Assembly: GCF_001074975.1 (NCBI RefSeq)
Contig: NZ_JUUO01000139.1
Span: forward strand, 1-33,133
DNA: 33,133 nucleotides
Reading direction: 5' to 3'
Source of the DNA: Streptococcus pseudopneumoniae
GTDB lineage: Bacteria > Bacillota > Bacilli > Lactobacillales > Streptococcaceae
The position numbers and the translations under genes are program-made. Numbering within the stretch: position 1 is the stretch's first letter; each line of letters starts with the position of its first letter. Of this stretch, positions 1 through 8,311 are shown piece by piece. Under the pieces are notes generated by a model. It was not told the DNA's origin and ran no database searches. It saw only the letters and a list, made by a program, of their open reading frames with translations.

Positions 1-1
1 G

Positions 2-994
2 GCTGTCGCTGAGACTCCTCTAGTAAAGAAAAATCACCAAATCCCTCGTATCATCAACCAAAAGATTGCTCAAAAGTTGATTGAAAAAACTTCTATGACC
101 GCCATTGCCCATCAGCTGGCCATTTCAACTTCAACTGTTATTCGCAAGCTCAATGATTTTCACTTTGAGCATGATTTTTCTCGTCTGCCAAAGACTATGT
201 CCTGGGACGAATATGCCTTCACTAAGGGGAAGATGAGCTTTATTGCTCAAGATTTTGATAATCTCAATATCATCACTGTTCTTGAGGGAAGAACACAAGC
301 TGTCATCCGAAATCACTTTCTTCGCTACGATAGAGCCGTTCGATGTCAGGTGAAAATGATTACTATGGATATGTTTAGTCCTTATTATGACTTGGCTAAA
401 CAGCTTTTTCCGAATGCTAAAATCGTTCTAGATCGTTTCCATATTGTACAACATCTAAGCCGTGCTATGAGTCGTGTGCGTGTCCAAATCATGCATCAGT
501 TTGAACGAAAATCCCATGAATACAAGGCTATCAAGCGCTACTGGAAACTCATTCAACAAGATAGTCGGAAACTCAGCGATAAACGTTTTTATCGCCCTAC
601 TTTTCGCATGCACTTAACCAATAAAGAAATCTTAGATAAGCTTTTGAGCTATTCAGAAGACTTGAAACACCACTATAATCTCTATCAACTCTTGCTTTTT
701 CACTTTCAACATAAGAAACCTGACAAATTTTTCGGACTCATCGAGGACAATCTGAAGCAGGTTCATCCTCTTTTTCAGACTGTCTTTAAAACATTTTTGA
801 AAGATAAAGAGAAGATTGTCAATGCACTTCAGTTACCCTATTCCAACGCCAAATTAGAAGCGACCAATAATCTCATCAAACTTATCAAGCGCAATGCTTT
901 TGGTTTTCGGAACTTTGAAAACTTCAAAAAACGGATTTTTATCGCTCTGAACATCAAAAAAGAAAGGACTAAATTTGTCCTTTCTCGAGATTAG
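2..994 (+). CDS. ISL3-family transposase, 5'-truncated by window edge
   Basis: Transposase of the ISL3 family (IS204/IS1001/IS1096/IS1165 group), which cuts and joins IS ends in the cytoplasm. The frame is open from base 2 with no start codon, so the N-terminal zinc-finger and helix-turn-helix region is missing. The visible part begins in the HTH linker (QKIAQKLIEKTSMTAIA). It then shows the DDE core: the first Asp in SWDEYAF, the second in KIVLDRFHIVQHL, and the catalytic Glu in SNAKLEATNNLIKLIKR, followed by the conserved GFRNFENFKKRI tail. No frameshift or internal stop is seen, so this part could encode an active enzyme. The last codons lie in a hairpin that reads as a terminator on the opposite strand. 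Confidence 0.93.
   Translation, partial: AVAETPLVKKNHQIPRIINQKIAQKLIEKTSMTAIAHQLAISTSTVIRKLNDFHFEHDFSRLPKTMSWDEYAFTKGKMSFIAQDFDNLNIITVLEGRTQAVIRNHFLRYDRAVRCQVKMITMDMFSPYYDLAKQLFPNAKIVLDRFHIVQHLSRAMSRVRVQIMHQFERKSHEYKAIKRYWKLIQQDSRKLSDKRFYRPTFRMHLTNKEILDKLLSYSEDLKHHYNLYQLLLFHFQHKKPDKFFGLIEDNLKQVHPLFQTVFKTFLKDKEKIVNALQLPYSNAKLEATNNLIKLIKRNAFGFRNFENFKKRIFIALNIKKERTKFVLSRD
956..985 (-). terminator. Antisense terminator at the transposase 3' end
   Basis: AGAAAGGAC (961-969) and GTCCTTTCT (977-985) form a perfect 9-bp stem with a 7-base loop. On the minus strand the hairpin is followed by a T run (956-961), the layout of an intrinsic terminator. On the plus strand the hairpin is not directly followed by T's. 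It would stop transcripts entering the IS from the right, including that of the minus-strand LtaS-like gene. Confidence 0.65.
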
Positions 995-1004
995 CTTTTT
1001 TTCA

Positions 1005-1028
1005 ACCCACTACAGTTGACAAAGAGCC
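1005..1028. repeat. Right terminal inverted repeat of the IS
   Basis: The minus strand from 1028 reads GGCTCTTTGTCAACTGTAGT, then GGGT, which is the terminal repeat sequence I associate with IS1167. The partner repeat is outside the window, so the exact boundary is inferred. Confidence 0.7.
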
Positions 1029-1091
1029 GATTTTAGCACATCTGATATTATGCGTTTTTCTGATTTTAAATGCTTTTTGCGCAGCCACCTT

Positions 1092-3242
1092 TTATTGTGA
1101 TTTTGATTCAGTTTCTGCAGACTTGGGATGGAGTTCTTGGTAACTTGGCGCCTTGAAAAGGTCAGTACTGGTTTTACCTTGTCTTTGGCTAAAGAGACTA
1201 GTTGATTGACTAGCTTTTTCTTGTTCAATCTTTTGCAGAATTGGTAAGGAATTGAGGTAAGAAATACTTTCAGTATCAACTGTTCCAAGATGATCTGCTT
1301 GGTAGAAACGTATCAAATCACCAGTTTGAATCTGGTCGCTGATTTTCAGTTGTTGGCTAGTTGCCTGACGAACGCTTTCCAGTTCAGTTTGAGCTTGTTC
1401 ATAAAGATTGCTGATTTCAAAACCACTTTCAGTATAATAAGTTCGTCCGTCATAACTGGTGTATTTAGGTGTGACGAAGGAATTGGCAGTCCGAAAGGCC
1501 ACGATTTCTTGATGATCTGGAGACAGAAGGTCTTGTCCTACTTGAAGGAAGGAACTGGACTCAATACCAAGGAGGTGTTCGAGAGTCGGTAAGATATCGA
1601 TTTGTCCACCGTAGGTATTGATGATTTGCCCTTTTTCATAGCCAGGCATGACTATCATAAAAGGCACCCGTTGCAACATGGCATTGTCGTAATTCGACCA
1701 GTTCTCAGAAGTCTTGCCAATCAAGGGTGCTAGGTCAGGATTGCGAGAGTTGGAAATGCCATAATGGTCTCCGTAGATGACGATGATGGAATTTTCATAG
1801 AGGCCACTTTCTTTGAGATAGTCAAAGAAGGCCTTGATAGCACTGTCCAGATAGTTGGCTGTTTGGAAGTAGCCATTGATCGTTTCATCTTTGGTTTTGG
1901 CCAAGGGGAAACCAAGCTCATCGCCCGTCAGATTGCTAGCATAGGGATAGTGATTGGACACCGTGATATACTTGGCATAAAAAGGCTGCTGCAAGTGCTC
2001 TAGATATTGGATAGAATCTTTCATCATGATTTTATCATTTAAACCATATTGGAAAGAATTGCTACTGTCTTGCTTGGTGAAGTAGGAAGCATCAAAGAAG
2101 TATTGGTAGCCCCACTGCTTGTAAGTTGTATTTCGATTCCAGAAGGTCCCGATATTACCGTGAAAGACTGCACTTGATTGGTAGCCATTTTTTGATAGGA
2201 TAAAAGGTGCTGCTTGCTGGGTATTGGTACCTCCATAGTTGACCATGAAAGAACCTTGGTCAAGTCCAAACAAACCGGTCTCCAGCATGGTTTCCGCATC
2301 TGAGGTTTTACCAGCCTTAACTTGGTTAAAGATATTCGAAAAGCCTAGGGTTGATTGCGAATGGTAGAGGGAATTTAGGAAGGGAGTGACTTCATGCTCA
2401 GTTCCATCTATGTTGAGTTTATAGTCAAGCAGGAATTGCTGGAAACTCTCCAAGTGGAGATAAATCACATTTTTCCCTTTGGCTAAACCAAAATAGTCTG
2501 GATTGGGCTTAGCAGAATGTTCTTGAATATAGTCTGTAATAGGTTGAAGGTCAGTCTCAGAAGCCTTAGCACGTTCTTTGTTGGCGCTGTAGGATTGGTT
2601 GGCACTATAACCTAAAAAGGCTGGCAAACTGAGGGCACGGACAATATAATAATTGGAAAATCCTCGCGATAGGAGATCGGGACGCTCAATTTCAGCCAAG
2701 AAAAGATTAGCAGAAAAGAGCAGGGCTGAGAGAGCAGTGATAGCAACACTGGAGCGGAATTTGAAAGGTCTTCTATCCAGTTGGATGCATTTTTTATAGA
2801 GAAGATAAGCCAACAGTGGGAAATCCATAAAATAGATGAAATCCCAAAGACGCAGTAACTCTAGTTCCGCAGTCCCAACAGATACCTTGCTGACCACTTT
2901 CATGGTATTAGCCGTGATAAAGTCACTAAATTCTCGATAGTAAAAGACATTGGAATAGAGCCAAATGAATAAAAGGCTATAGATAGCTATGCTAAGACTG
3001 TAAAAGACCTTGGTTGAGCGAGCATAGAGGGCTAGAGCCAGCAGGAGGAGTCCCAAAGGAAGGGGATTGAAAAAGGCGATAAAGGCAAGGTAATTTCCCT
3101 GCAGTTTGCCCAATTGAATATCTAAATTAAAGTCAACGATATAGGCTAATAAGGTTTTAACCCAATAGAGGATTAAAAGGGTTAGGACAAAACCCAGTCT
3201 GGTACCCATGGCTTTTTGGATTTTGTTAAAATTGATTCTCAC
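1092..3242 (-). CDS. ltaS: Lipoteichoic acid synthase-like membrane sulfatase-fold protein
   Basis: LtaS-type enzyme that polymerises glycerol phosphate from phosphatidylglycerol on the outer face of the membrane. The 716-aa product has about five N-terminal membrane helices (to ~residue 185), a linker, then an extracellular sulfatase-fold domain. Expected active-site elements are present: LESFQ (metal-binding Glu ~265), GKTSDAE (nucleophile Thr ~313), HGNIGTFWNRN, SNHYPY (His ~431) and YGDHYG (Asp/His ~492-493). I chose the GTG at 3242 because AGGAAG lies seven bases upstream. ATG 3209 lacks a comparable site, and an upstream TTG at 3308 lies before the promoter. The gene points at the IS and has no visible terminator of its own. 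A different phosphoglycerol acceptor remains possible. Confidence 0.85.
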   Translation of the reverse strand: MRINFNKIQKAMGTRLGFVLTLLILYWVKTLLAYIVDFNLDIQLGKLQGNYLAFIAFFNPLPLGLLLLALALYARSTKVFYSLSIAIYSLLFIWLYSNVFYYREFSDFITANTMKVVSKVSVGTAELELLRLWDFIYFMDFPLLAYLLYKKCIQLDRRPFKFRSSVAITALSALLFSANLFLAEIERPDLLSRGFSNYYIVRALSLPAFLGYSANQSYSANKERAKASETDLQPITDYIQEHSAKPNPDYFGLAKGKNVIYLHLESFQQFLLDYKLNIDGTEHEVTPFLNSLYHSQSTLGFSNIFNQVKAGKTSDAETMLETGLFGLDQGSFMVNYGGTNTQQAAPFILSKNGYQSSAVFHGNIGTFWNRNTTYKQWGYQYFFDASYFTKQDSSNSFQYGLNDKIMMKDSIQYLEHLQQPFYAKYITVSNHYPYASNLTGDELGFPLAKTKDETINGYFQTANYLDSAIKAFFDYLKESGLYENSIIVIYGDHYGISNSRNPDLAPLIGKTSENWSNYDNAMLQRVPFMIVMPGYEKGQIINTYGGQIDILPTLEHLLGIESSSFLQVGQDLLSPDHQEIVAFRTANSFVTPKYTSYDGRTYYTESGFEISNLYEQAQTELESVRQATSQQLKISDQIQTGDLIRFYQADHLGTVDTESISYLNSLPILQKIEQEKASQSTSLFSQRQGKTSTDLFKAPSYQELHPKSAETESKSQ

Positions 3243-3272
3243 ACAATTACTTCCTAAGTTTTTATTAGTATT

Positions 3273-3301
3273 AGTATACCATTTTTTAAAACTAGAGTAA
3301 A
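3273..3301 (-). promoter_or_regulatory. Promoter of the LtaS-like gene
   Basis: On the minus strand, TTTACT (-35, 3296-3301) and TATACT (-10, 3273-3278) are 17 bases apart, and a TG sits one base before the -10 (extended -10). The predicted transcript starts near 3266 and gives a short leader with AGGAAG at 3250-3255 before the GTG start. Confidence 0.65.
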
Positions 3302-3322
3302 AAAGCAAGGGTAGTTTCTTTT

Positions 3323-3351
3323 TTGAGAATTGTCATAAAATTTGCTATAAT
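3323..3351 (+). promoter_or_regulatory. Promoter of the methyltransferase-aro operon
   Basis: TTGAGA (3323-3328) and a perfect TATAAT (3346-3351) are separated by 17 bases, with an extended TG (TGC TATAAT). The first ATG is only seven bases past the -10, so +1 would fall at or next to the A of the start codon (3358-3359). No Shine-Dalgarno sequence fits in the transcript, which predicts a leaderless mRNA. Confidence 0.75.
3328..3342. promoter_or_regulatory. CodY-box-like site in the aro promoter
   Basis: AATTGTCATAAAATT matches the published CodY box AATTTTCWGAAAATT at 13 of 15 positions. It fills the spacer between -35 and -10 and ends three bases before the -10. Bound CodY, the branched-chain amino acid and GTP sensor of Firmicutes, would block RNA polymerase. 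AT-rich DNA gives chance matches, so this is a candidate only. Confidence 0.4.
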
Positions 3352-3358
3352 AGGGACT

Positions 3359-4522
3359 ATGAATAAAATAAGAGTCAGCAAGCGGGTTGAAAAGAAGCTC
3401 GCTAAAGGGCTAGTTTTACTAGAAGCTAGCGATCTTGAGAATATCGATCTCAAGGATCAGGAAGTAGAAGTCCATAGTCAAGATGGAAACTTTATTGGGA
3501 CTGCCTACCTTTCTCAGCAAAACAAGGGTTTGGGCTGGTTTGTTAGCACAGACAAGGTGACTTTCAATCAAGCTTTCTTTGAAACGCTGTTTAGAAAAGC
3601 CAAAGAAAAGAGAAAAGCCTACTATCAAGATGATTTAACAACTGCCTTTCGTCTCTTTAACCAAGAGGGAGATGGCTTTGGGGGTCTGACAGTGGATCTT
3701 TATGGTGATTATGCCGTCTTTTCTTGGTATAACTCTTATGTTTATCAGATTCGCAAGGTTATCTCGGAAGCCTTTAGACAGGTTTTTCCTGAGGTTTTAG
3801 GAGCCTATGAGAAGATTCGATTTAAGGGATTGGACTATGAATCTTCCCATGTTTTTGGTCAAGAAGCACCTGACTTTTTCACTGTTCTGGAAAATGGTGT
3901 CCTTTATCAAGTCTTCATGAATGATGGCTTGATGACAGGGATTTTTCTAGACCAGCATGAGGTTCGTGGGAGCTTGGTTGACGGCTTGGCCATGGGTAAA
4001 TCCTTGCTCAACATGTTTTCCTATACAGCAGCCTTTTCAGTAGCTGCAGCCATGGGAGGAGCTAGCCAGACAACTTCTGTTGATTTAGCCAAACGTTCAC
4101 GAGAATTATCTCAAGCGCATTTTCAGGCCAATGGAATCAGCACAGACGACCATCGTTTTATAGTCATGGATGTCTTTGAATATTTCAAGTATGCTAAGCG
4201 AAAAGGCTTGACCTATGATGTGATTGTCCTAGATCCGCCTAGCTTTGCTCGGAACAAAAAACAAACATTTTCTGTGGCCAAGGACTATCACAAGTTGATT
4301 TCCCAGAGTCTTGAGATTTTAAATGCGGGAGGAATTATCATTGCCAGTACCAATGCTGCCAATGTTTCCCGCCAGAAATTTACAGAACAAATTGATAAAG
4401 GCTTTGCAGGAAGAAGTTACCAGATTTTAAACAAATACGGTCTTCCAGCAGATTTCGCCTATAATAAAAAAGATGAAAGTAGTAATTACCTCAAGGTGAT
4501 TAGTATGAAGGTTAGTAAATGA
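3359..4522 (+). CDS. Class I SAM-dependent rRNA cytosine methyltransferase (RlmI/YwbD-like)
   Basis: A 387-aa protein of the RlmI/COG1092 family, which methylates 23S rRNA cytosines in the cytoplasm; the exact target here is unknown. An N-terminal PUA-like RNA-binding segment ([17 protein letters not shown] to ~residue 70) is followed by a central region with [15 protein letters not shown]. The Rossmann methyltransferase domain then shows [19 protein letters not shown] (SAM motif I), an acidic VDLAKRS strand end and [14 protein letters not shown] (motif IV, DPPSF). ATG 3359 is chosen because translation upstream would start before the predicted transcription start. Its stop overlaps the aroD start by four bases (ATGA), so it leads the aro operon and is translationally coupled to it. 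Its link to aromatic synthesis appears to be shared transcription only. Confidence 0.9.
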   Translation: MNKIRVSKRVEKKLAKGLVLLEASDLENIDLKDQEVEVHSQDGNFIGTAYLSQQNKGLGWFVSTDKVTFNQAFFETLFRKAKEKRKAYYQDDLTTAFRLFNQEGDGFGGLTVDLYGDYAVFSWYNSYVYQIRKVISEAFRQVFPEVLGAYEKIRFKGLDYESSHVFGQEAPDFFTVLENGVLYQVFMNDGLMTGIFLDQHEVRGSLVDGLAMGKSLLNMFSYTAAFSVAAAMGGASQTTSVDLAKRSRELSQAHFQANGISTDDHRFIVMDVFEYFKYAKRKGLTYDVIVLDPPSFARNKKQTFSVAKDYHKLISQSLEILNAGGIIIASTNAANVSRQKFTEQIDKGFAGRSYQILNKYGLPADFAYNKKDESSNYLKVISMKVSK

Positions 4523-5196
4523 AATTAATCGTTTCAGTAATGCCAAGAAGTTTAGAGGAAGCTCAGGCTCTGGATGCCACGAGGTATCTGGATGCCGACA
4601 TCATTGAATGGCGTGCCGACTATCTGCCTAAGGAAGCGATTTTGCAAGTAGCTCCAGCTATTTTTGAAAAATTCGCAGGCCGTGAGTTGGTTTTCACGAT
4701 GAGAACTCGCTCTGAAGGGGGAGAAATCGACCTTTCTCCAGAAGAATATATCCATCTAATCAAGGAAGTAGCGCAACTCTATCAACCAGACTATATTGAT
4801 TTTGAGTACTATAGCTACAAGGATGTTTTTGAGGAAATGCTGGATTTTCCGAATCTCATTTTGAGTTACCATAATTTCCAAGAAACACCTGAAAACATGA
4901 TGGAAATCTTGTCAGAGTTGACGAGCTTAAATCCAAAACTTGTTAAGGTTGCGGTGATGGCTCACACGGAGCAGGATGTGCTAGACTTGATGAACTATAC
5001 ACGAGGTTTTAAAACCCTCAATCCTGAGCAGGAGTATGTGACCATTTCTATGGGCAAGGTGGGTAAGGTTTCTCGTATCACTGCGGATGTGACTGGTTCT
5101 AGCTGGTCTTTTGCTAGTCTAGATGAGGCCAGTGCCTCAGGTCAGATTTCTCTAGCCAACATGAAAAAAATTCGGGAGATTTTGGATGAAGCTTAA
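4519..5196 (+). CDS. aroD: 3-dehydroquinate dehydratase, type I
   Basis: Third shikimate-pathway step: dehydrates 3-dehydroquinate to 3-dehydroshikimate through a Schiff base. The 225-aa protein is the usual size of type I enzymes. Visible landmarks are EWRAD (residues 30-34, substrate-binding Glu/Arg), MRTRSEGG (61-68), the catalytic His118 in LSYHNF and the Schiff-base Lys143 in [11 protein letters not shown]. The C-terminal [11 protein letters not shown] and GSSWSFASL stretches close the active site. It overlaps the preceding methyltransferase by four bases and the following aroE by eleven, which implies translational coupling through the operon. Confidence 0.97.
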   Translation: MKLIVSVMPRSLEEAQALDATRYLDADIIEWRADYLPKEAILQVAPAIFEKFAGRELVFTMRTRSEGGEIDLSPEEYIHLIKEVAQLYQPDYIDFEYYSYKDVFEEMLDFPNLILSYHNFQETPENMMEILSELTSLNPKLVKVAVMAHTEQDVLDLMNYTRGFKTLNPEQEYVTISMGKVGKVSRITADVTGSSWSFASLDEASASGQISLANMKKIREILDEA

Positions 5197-6040
5197 TGGC
5201 TATACACGTTTAGCTGCCGTTGTTGCCAATCCTATTAAGCATTCTATTTCCCCCTTTATTCACAATAGGGCCTTTGAGGTGACAGCTACAAATGGTGCTT
5301 ATGTGGCTTGGGAGATTGAAGTGGGTGACTTGGCAGAAACGGTTGCCAATATTCGTCGCTACCAGATGTTTGGAATTAACCTTTCTATGCCCTATAAGGA
5401 GCAAGTGATTCCTTATTTGGATGGACTGAGCGATGAAGCGCGCTTAATTGGTGCGGTCAATACGGTTGTCAATGAGAATGGCAATTTAATCGGATATAAT
5501 ACAGATGGCAAGGGATTTTTTAAGAGCTTGCCTTCTTTTACAATTTCAGGTAAGAAGATGACCCTGCTGGGTGCAGGTGGTGCGGCTAAATCCATTCTGG
5601 CACAAGCTATTTTGGATGGCGTCAGTCAGATTTCGCTCTTTGTTCGTTCAGTTTCTATGGAAAAAACAAGACCTTACCTGACCAAGTTACAGGAGCAGAC
5701 AGGCTTTAAAGTGGACTTGTATGCTTTAGAAGATGTTCCTGAACTGCAAGCAAGGATTGCTGAGTCGGATTTACTTGTTAATGCCACCAGTGTAGGGATG
5801 GATGGTCAATCCTCTCCAGTTCCAGAAAGCATAGTCTTACCAGAAACTCTCTTAGTAGCAGATATCATTTACCAACCCTTTGAAACACCATTTTTGAAAT
5901 GGGCTAGAAGTCAGGGCAATCCAGCGGTCAATGGTCTGGGAATGTTGCTCTATCAAGCTGCAGAAGCTTTTCAACTGTGGACAGGCAAGGAAATGCCAAC
6001 AGAAGAAATTTGGCAGTCTTTAACAGAAAAATACCAATAA
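5186..6040 (+). CDS. aroE: Shikimate dehydrogenase (NADP+)
   Basis: Fourth shikimate step: reduces 3-dehydroshikimate to shikimate with NADPH. The 284-aa product has the AroE order. The N-terminal substrate domain carries HSISPFIHN (shikimate-binding Ser20 and Ser22), SMPYKE with catalytic Lys71, AVNTVV (Asn92) and GYNTDGKGF with catalytic Asp107. The NADP domain carries the glycine-rich GAGGAAKS at 129-136. The start ATG lies inside the end of aroD; GGGAG at 5174-5178, within aroD, supplies the ribosome site. AroE rather than a quinate/YdiB-type enzyme is favoured by its place in a complete aro operon. Confidence 0.97.
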   Translation: MKLNGYTRLAAVVANPIKHSISPFIHNRAFEVTATNGAYVAWEIEVGDLAETVANIRRYQMFGINLSMPYKEQVIPYLDGLSDEARLIGAVNTVVNENGNLIGYNTDGKGFFKSLPSFTISGKKMTLLGAGGAAKSILAQAILDGVSQISLFVRSVSMEKTRPYLTKLQEQTGFKVDLYALEDVPELQARIAESDLLVNATSVGMDGQSSPVPESIVLPETLLVADIIYQPFETPFLKWARSQGNPAVNGLGMLLYQAAEAFQLWTGKEMPTEEIWQSLTEKYQ

Positions 6041-6045
6041 AGAAA

Positions 6046-6058
6046 GGGAGATTCTCCT
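6046..6058 (+). promoter_or_regulatory. Possible small hairpin over the aroB ribosome-binding site
   Basis: GGGAG (6046-6050), part of the aroB Shine-Dalgarno AAAGGGAG, can pair with CTCCT (6054-6058) just before the ATG across a three-base loop. The helix is only 5 bp including one G-U pair, so any dampening of aroB initiation is speculative. Confidence 0.3.
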
Positions 6059-7126
6059 ATGAAAATCAGAATCGATATTCCGCATCATCCTTATGATATT
6101 CAGATTGAAAAAGGTTGTCTGGCTCAGGCTGGTCAGTGGTTGCGAGAACTCTGGCAACCGCAAAAGGTAGTCATTGTGACAGATAACCATGTAGCTTCTC
6201 TTTATGCAGAGAAGGTTAAGCTCAGCCTAGAAGATGCTGGTTTTCAGGTAGCGGTATTTGACTTTTTGGAAGGGGAAGAAAGAAAGAATTTAACTACTGT
6301 CCAGAAAGTCTATGAATTTTTAGTCAAGCAAGATCTGACTCGTAGCGATGGAATCGTGGCTCTTGGTGGTGGTGTCGTTGGGGACCTGGCTGGTTTCGTA
6401 GCCTCTACCTATATGCGGGGTATTCATTTTGTTCAGATTCCGACTAGTTTGACAGCCCAAGTGGATTCTTCTATCGGTGGAAAGACGGGTGTTAACACTC
6501 CATTTGCCAAGAATATGGTAGGGACCTTTGCCCAACCAGATGGGGTTCTGATTGACCCACTTGTTCTTGAAACGCTTGGAAAAAGAGAGTTGATTGAAGG
6601 GATGGGTGAAGTTATCAAGTATGGCTTGATTGAGGATCCAGAACTATGGACTCTCTTGACGGAGCTGGATGGTTCTGTAGAGAGCATACTGGAATATGCA
6701 GAGACCTTGATTGAACATTCTTGTCAGGTCAAGCGCAAGATGGTGGTTGAGGATGAGTTGGACAATGGTGTTCGCCTTTACCTCAATTTTGGCCACACTA
6801 TTGGTCATGCTATTGAAGCGACTGCTGGTTATGGTAAGGTCATGCATGGAGAGGCTGTAGCCATGGGAATGGTGCAGATTTCCAAAGTTGCTGAGGGAAA
6901 AGGCCTCATGCCAGCTGGCATTACCCAGTCCATTACAACTATGTGTCAGAAATTTGGCTTACCTGTTGATTATGAAAACTGGGATGTAGATAAGCTTTAT
7001 CAAGCTTTGACTCATGATAAGAAGGCGCGTGGCAATACCTTGAAATTGGTCTTGGTGCCAGAGCTCGGTTCTGCAACCATCCACCCAGTTTCTCTGGAAG
7101 AGATGAAAGACTACTTGGTAAAATAA
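6059..7126 (+). CDS. aroB: 3-dehydroquinate synthase
   Basis: Second shikimate step: converts DAHP to 3-dehydroquinate using NAD+ and a divalent metal. The 355-aa protein shows EGEERKNL (71-78), the NAD-binding [14 protein letters not shown] (103-116), [19 protein letters not shown] (128-146), KNMVGTF (151-157) and the metal ligands Glu184 (GMGEVIKYG), His246 (NFGHTIGHA) and His263 ([10 protein letters not shown]). Strong AAAGGGAG ribosome site 8-13 bases upstream. Lies 18 bases after aroE in the same operon. The substrate DAHP must come from a synthase encoded outside this window. Confidence 0.98.
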   Translation: MKIRIDIPHHPYDIQIEKGCLAQAGQWLRELWQPQKVVIVTDNHVASLYAEKVKLSLEDAGFQVAVFDFLEGEERKNLTTVQKVYEFLVKQDLTRSDGIVALGGGVVGDLAGFVASTYMRGIHFVQIPTSLTAQVDSSIGGKTGVNTPFAKNMVGTFAQPDGVLIDPLVLETLGKRELIEGMGEVIKYGLIEDPELWTLLTELDGSVESILEYAETLIEHSCQVKRKMVVEDELDNGVRLYLNFGHTIGHAIEATAGYGKVMHGEAVAMGMVQISKVAEGKGLMPAGITQSITTMCQKFGLPVDYENWDVDKLYQALTHDKKARGNTLKLVLVPELGSATIHPVSLEEMKDYLVK

Positions 7127-7135
7127 GGAGAACGT

Positions 7136-8302
7136 ATGAGATATTTAACTGCAGGAGAATCACACGGTCCCCGTCTGACGGCTATCATTGAAGGAATTCC
7201 AGCAGGACTTCCTTTGACAGCAGAGGACATCAATGAGGATTTGAAACGTCGTCAGGGTGGATACGGCCGCGGTGGTCGTATGAAGATTGAGAGTGACCAG
7301 GTTGTCTTTACTTCGGGCGTTCGTCACGGGAAGACGACTGGGGCTCCTATTACCATGGATGTTATCAATAAGGACCACCAAAAATGGCTGGATATCATGT
7401 CTGCAGAGGACATTGAAGACCGCCTTAAAAGCAAACGAAAAATCACTCATCCACGTCCAGGTCATGCCGACTTGGTTGGGGGCATCAAGTACCGTTTTGA
7501 TGATTTGAGAAATTCCTTGGAGCGCTCATCTGCTCGTGAAACCACCATGCGGGTGGCAGTTGGGGCAGTAGCTAAACGCCTCTTGGCTGAGCTGGATATG
7601 GAAATTGCCAATCATGTCGTAGTCTTCGGTGGCAAGGAAATCGATGTTCCTGAGAATCTCACAGTTGCTGAGATTAAGGAAAGAGCTGCCCAGTCTGAAG
7701 TTTCTATTGTCAACCAAGAAAGAGAACAGGAAATCAAGGACTACATTGACCAAATCAAACGTGACGGTGATACCATCGGTGGGGTTGTGGAGACAGTCGT
7801 TGGAGGTGTTCCAGTTGGTCTTGGTTCCTATGTCCAATGGGACAGAAAATTGGATGCAAGATTGGCCCAATCTGTTGTCTCTATCAATGCCTTTAAGGGG
7901 GTAGAATTTGGTCTTGGATTTAAGGCTGGTTACCGTAAGGGCAGTCAGGTCATGGATGAAATTCTCTGGTCTAAAGAAGACGGCTATACTCGCCGTACTA
8001 ACAATCTTGGCGGCTTTGAAGGTGGTATGACCAATGGGCAACCGATCGTTGTTCGTGGCGTCATGAAACCCATTCCTACTCTTTATAAACCTCTTATGAG
8101 TGTGGATATCGAAACCCATGAACCTTACAAGGCAACTGTGGAAAGAAGTGATCCGACCGCCCTTCCAGCTGCAGGAGTGGTCATGGAAGCCGTTGTGGCA
8201 ACGGTTCTGGCACAAGAAATCCTAGAAAAATTCTCATCAGACAATCTAGAGGAATTAAAAGAAGCGGTAGCCCAACACCGAGACTATACAAAGAACTATT
8301 AA
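7136..8302 (+). CDS. aroC: Chorismate synthase
   Basis: Last common step: eliminates phosphate from EPSP to give chorismate, with reduced FMN as cofactor. The 388-aa product begins with the diagnostic [13 protein letters not shown] and has [24 protein letters not shown], the [20 protein letters not shown] segment and a [10 protein letters not shown] signature near residue 295. All are family hallmarks. AAGGAG lies just before the ATG, nine bases after aroB stops. A long open frame on the opposite strand inside this gene (7526-8215) is a coding shadow. Confidence 0.98.
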   Translation: MRYLTAGESHGPRLTAIIEGIPAGLPLTAEDINEDLKRRQGGYGRGGRMKIESDQVVFTSGVRHGKTTGAPITMDVINKDHQKWLDIMSAEDIEDRLKSKRKITHPRPGHADLVGGIKYRFDDLRNSLERSSARETTMRVAVGAVAKRLLAELDMEIANHVVVFGGKEIDVPENLTVAEIKERAAQSEVSIVNQEREQEIKDYIDQIKRDGDTIGGVVETVVGGVPVGLGSYVQWDRKLDARLAQSVVSINAFKGVEFGLGFKAGYRKGSQVMDEILWSKEDGYTRRTNNLGGFEGGMTNGQPIVVRGVMKPIPTLYKPLMSVDIETHEPYKATVERSDPTALPAAGVVMEAVVATVLAQEILEKFSSDNLEELKEAVAQHRDYTKNY

Positions 8303-8311
8303 GGAGTTCCT

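Larger units (their letters stand above)
1..1028 (+). mobile_element. ISL3-family insertion sequence (IS1167-like), right part only
   Basis: The window opens inside an insertion sequence. It contains most of an ISL3-type DDE transposase followed by a terminal sequence at 1005-1028 that reads, on the minus strand, GGCTCTTTGTCAACTGTAGT and onward. This matches the end I remember for pneumococcal IS1167. The left inverted repeat lies outside the window, so neither completeness nor an 8-bp target duplication can be tested. If the element ends at 1028, the right-hand copy of the duplication would be 1029-1036 (GATTTTAG). The family call is strong; the exact IS name is from memory. Confidence 0.85.

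Noticed and set aside
1010..1288. Minus-strand frame running from the end of the LtaS-like gene to the IS
   Set aside because: Mostly overlaps the LtaS coding end in another frame and runs into the IS terminal repeat; no ribosome site and no recognisable product.
7526..8215. 229-codon open frame on the minus strand inside aroC
   Set aside because: Lies wholly within a gene with strong family motifs, has no ribosome site or promoter, and its translation resembles no family. It is a coding shadow.
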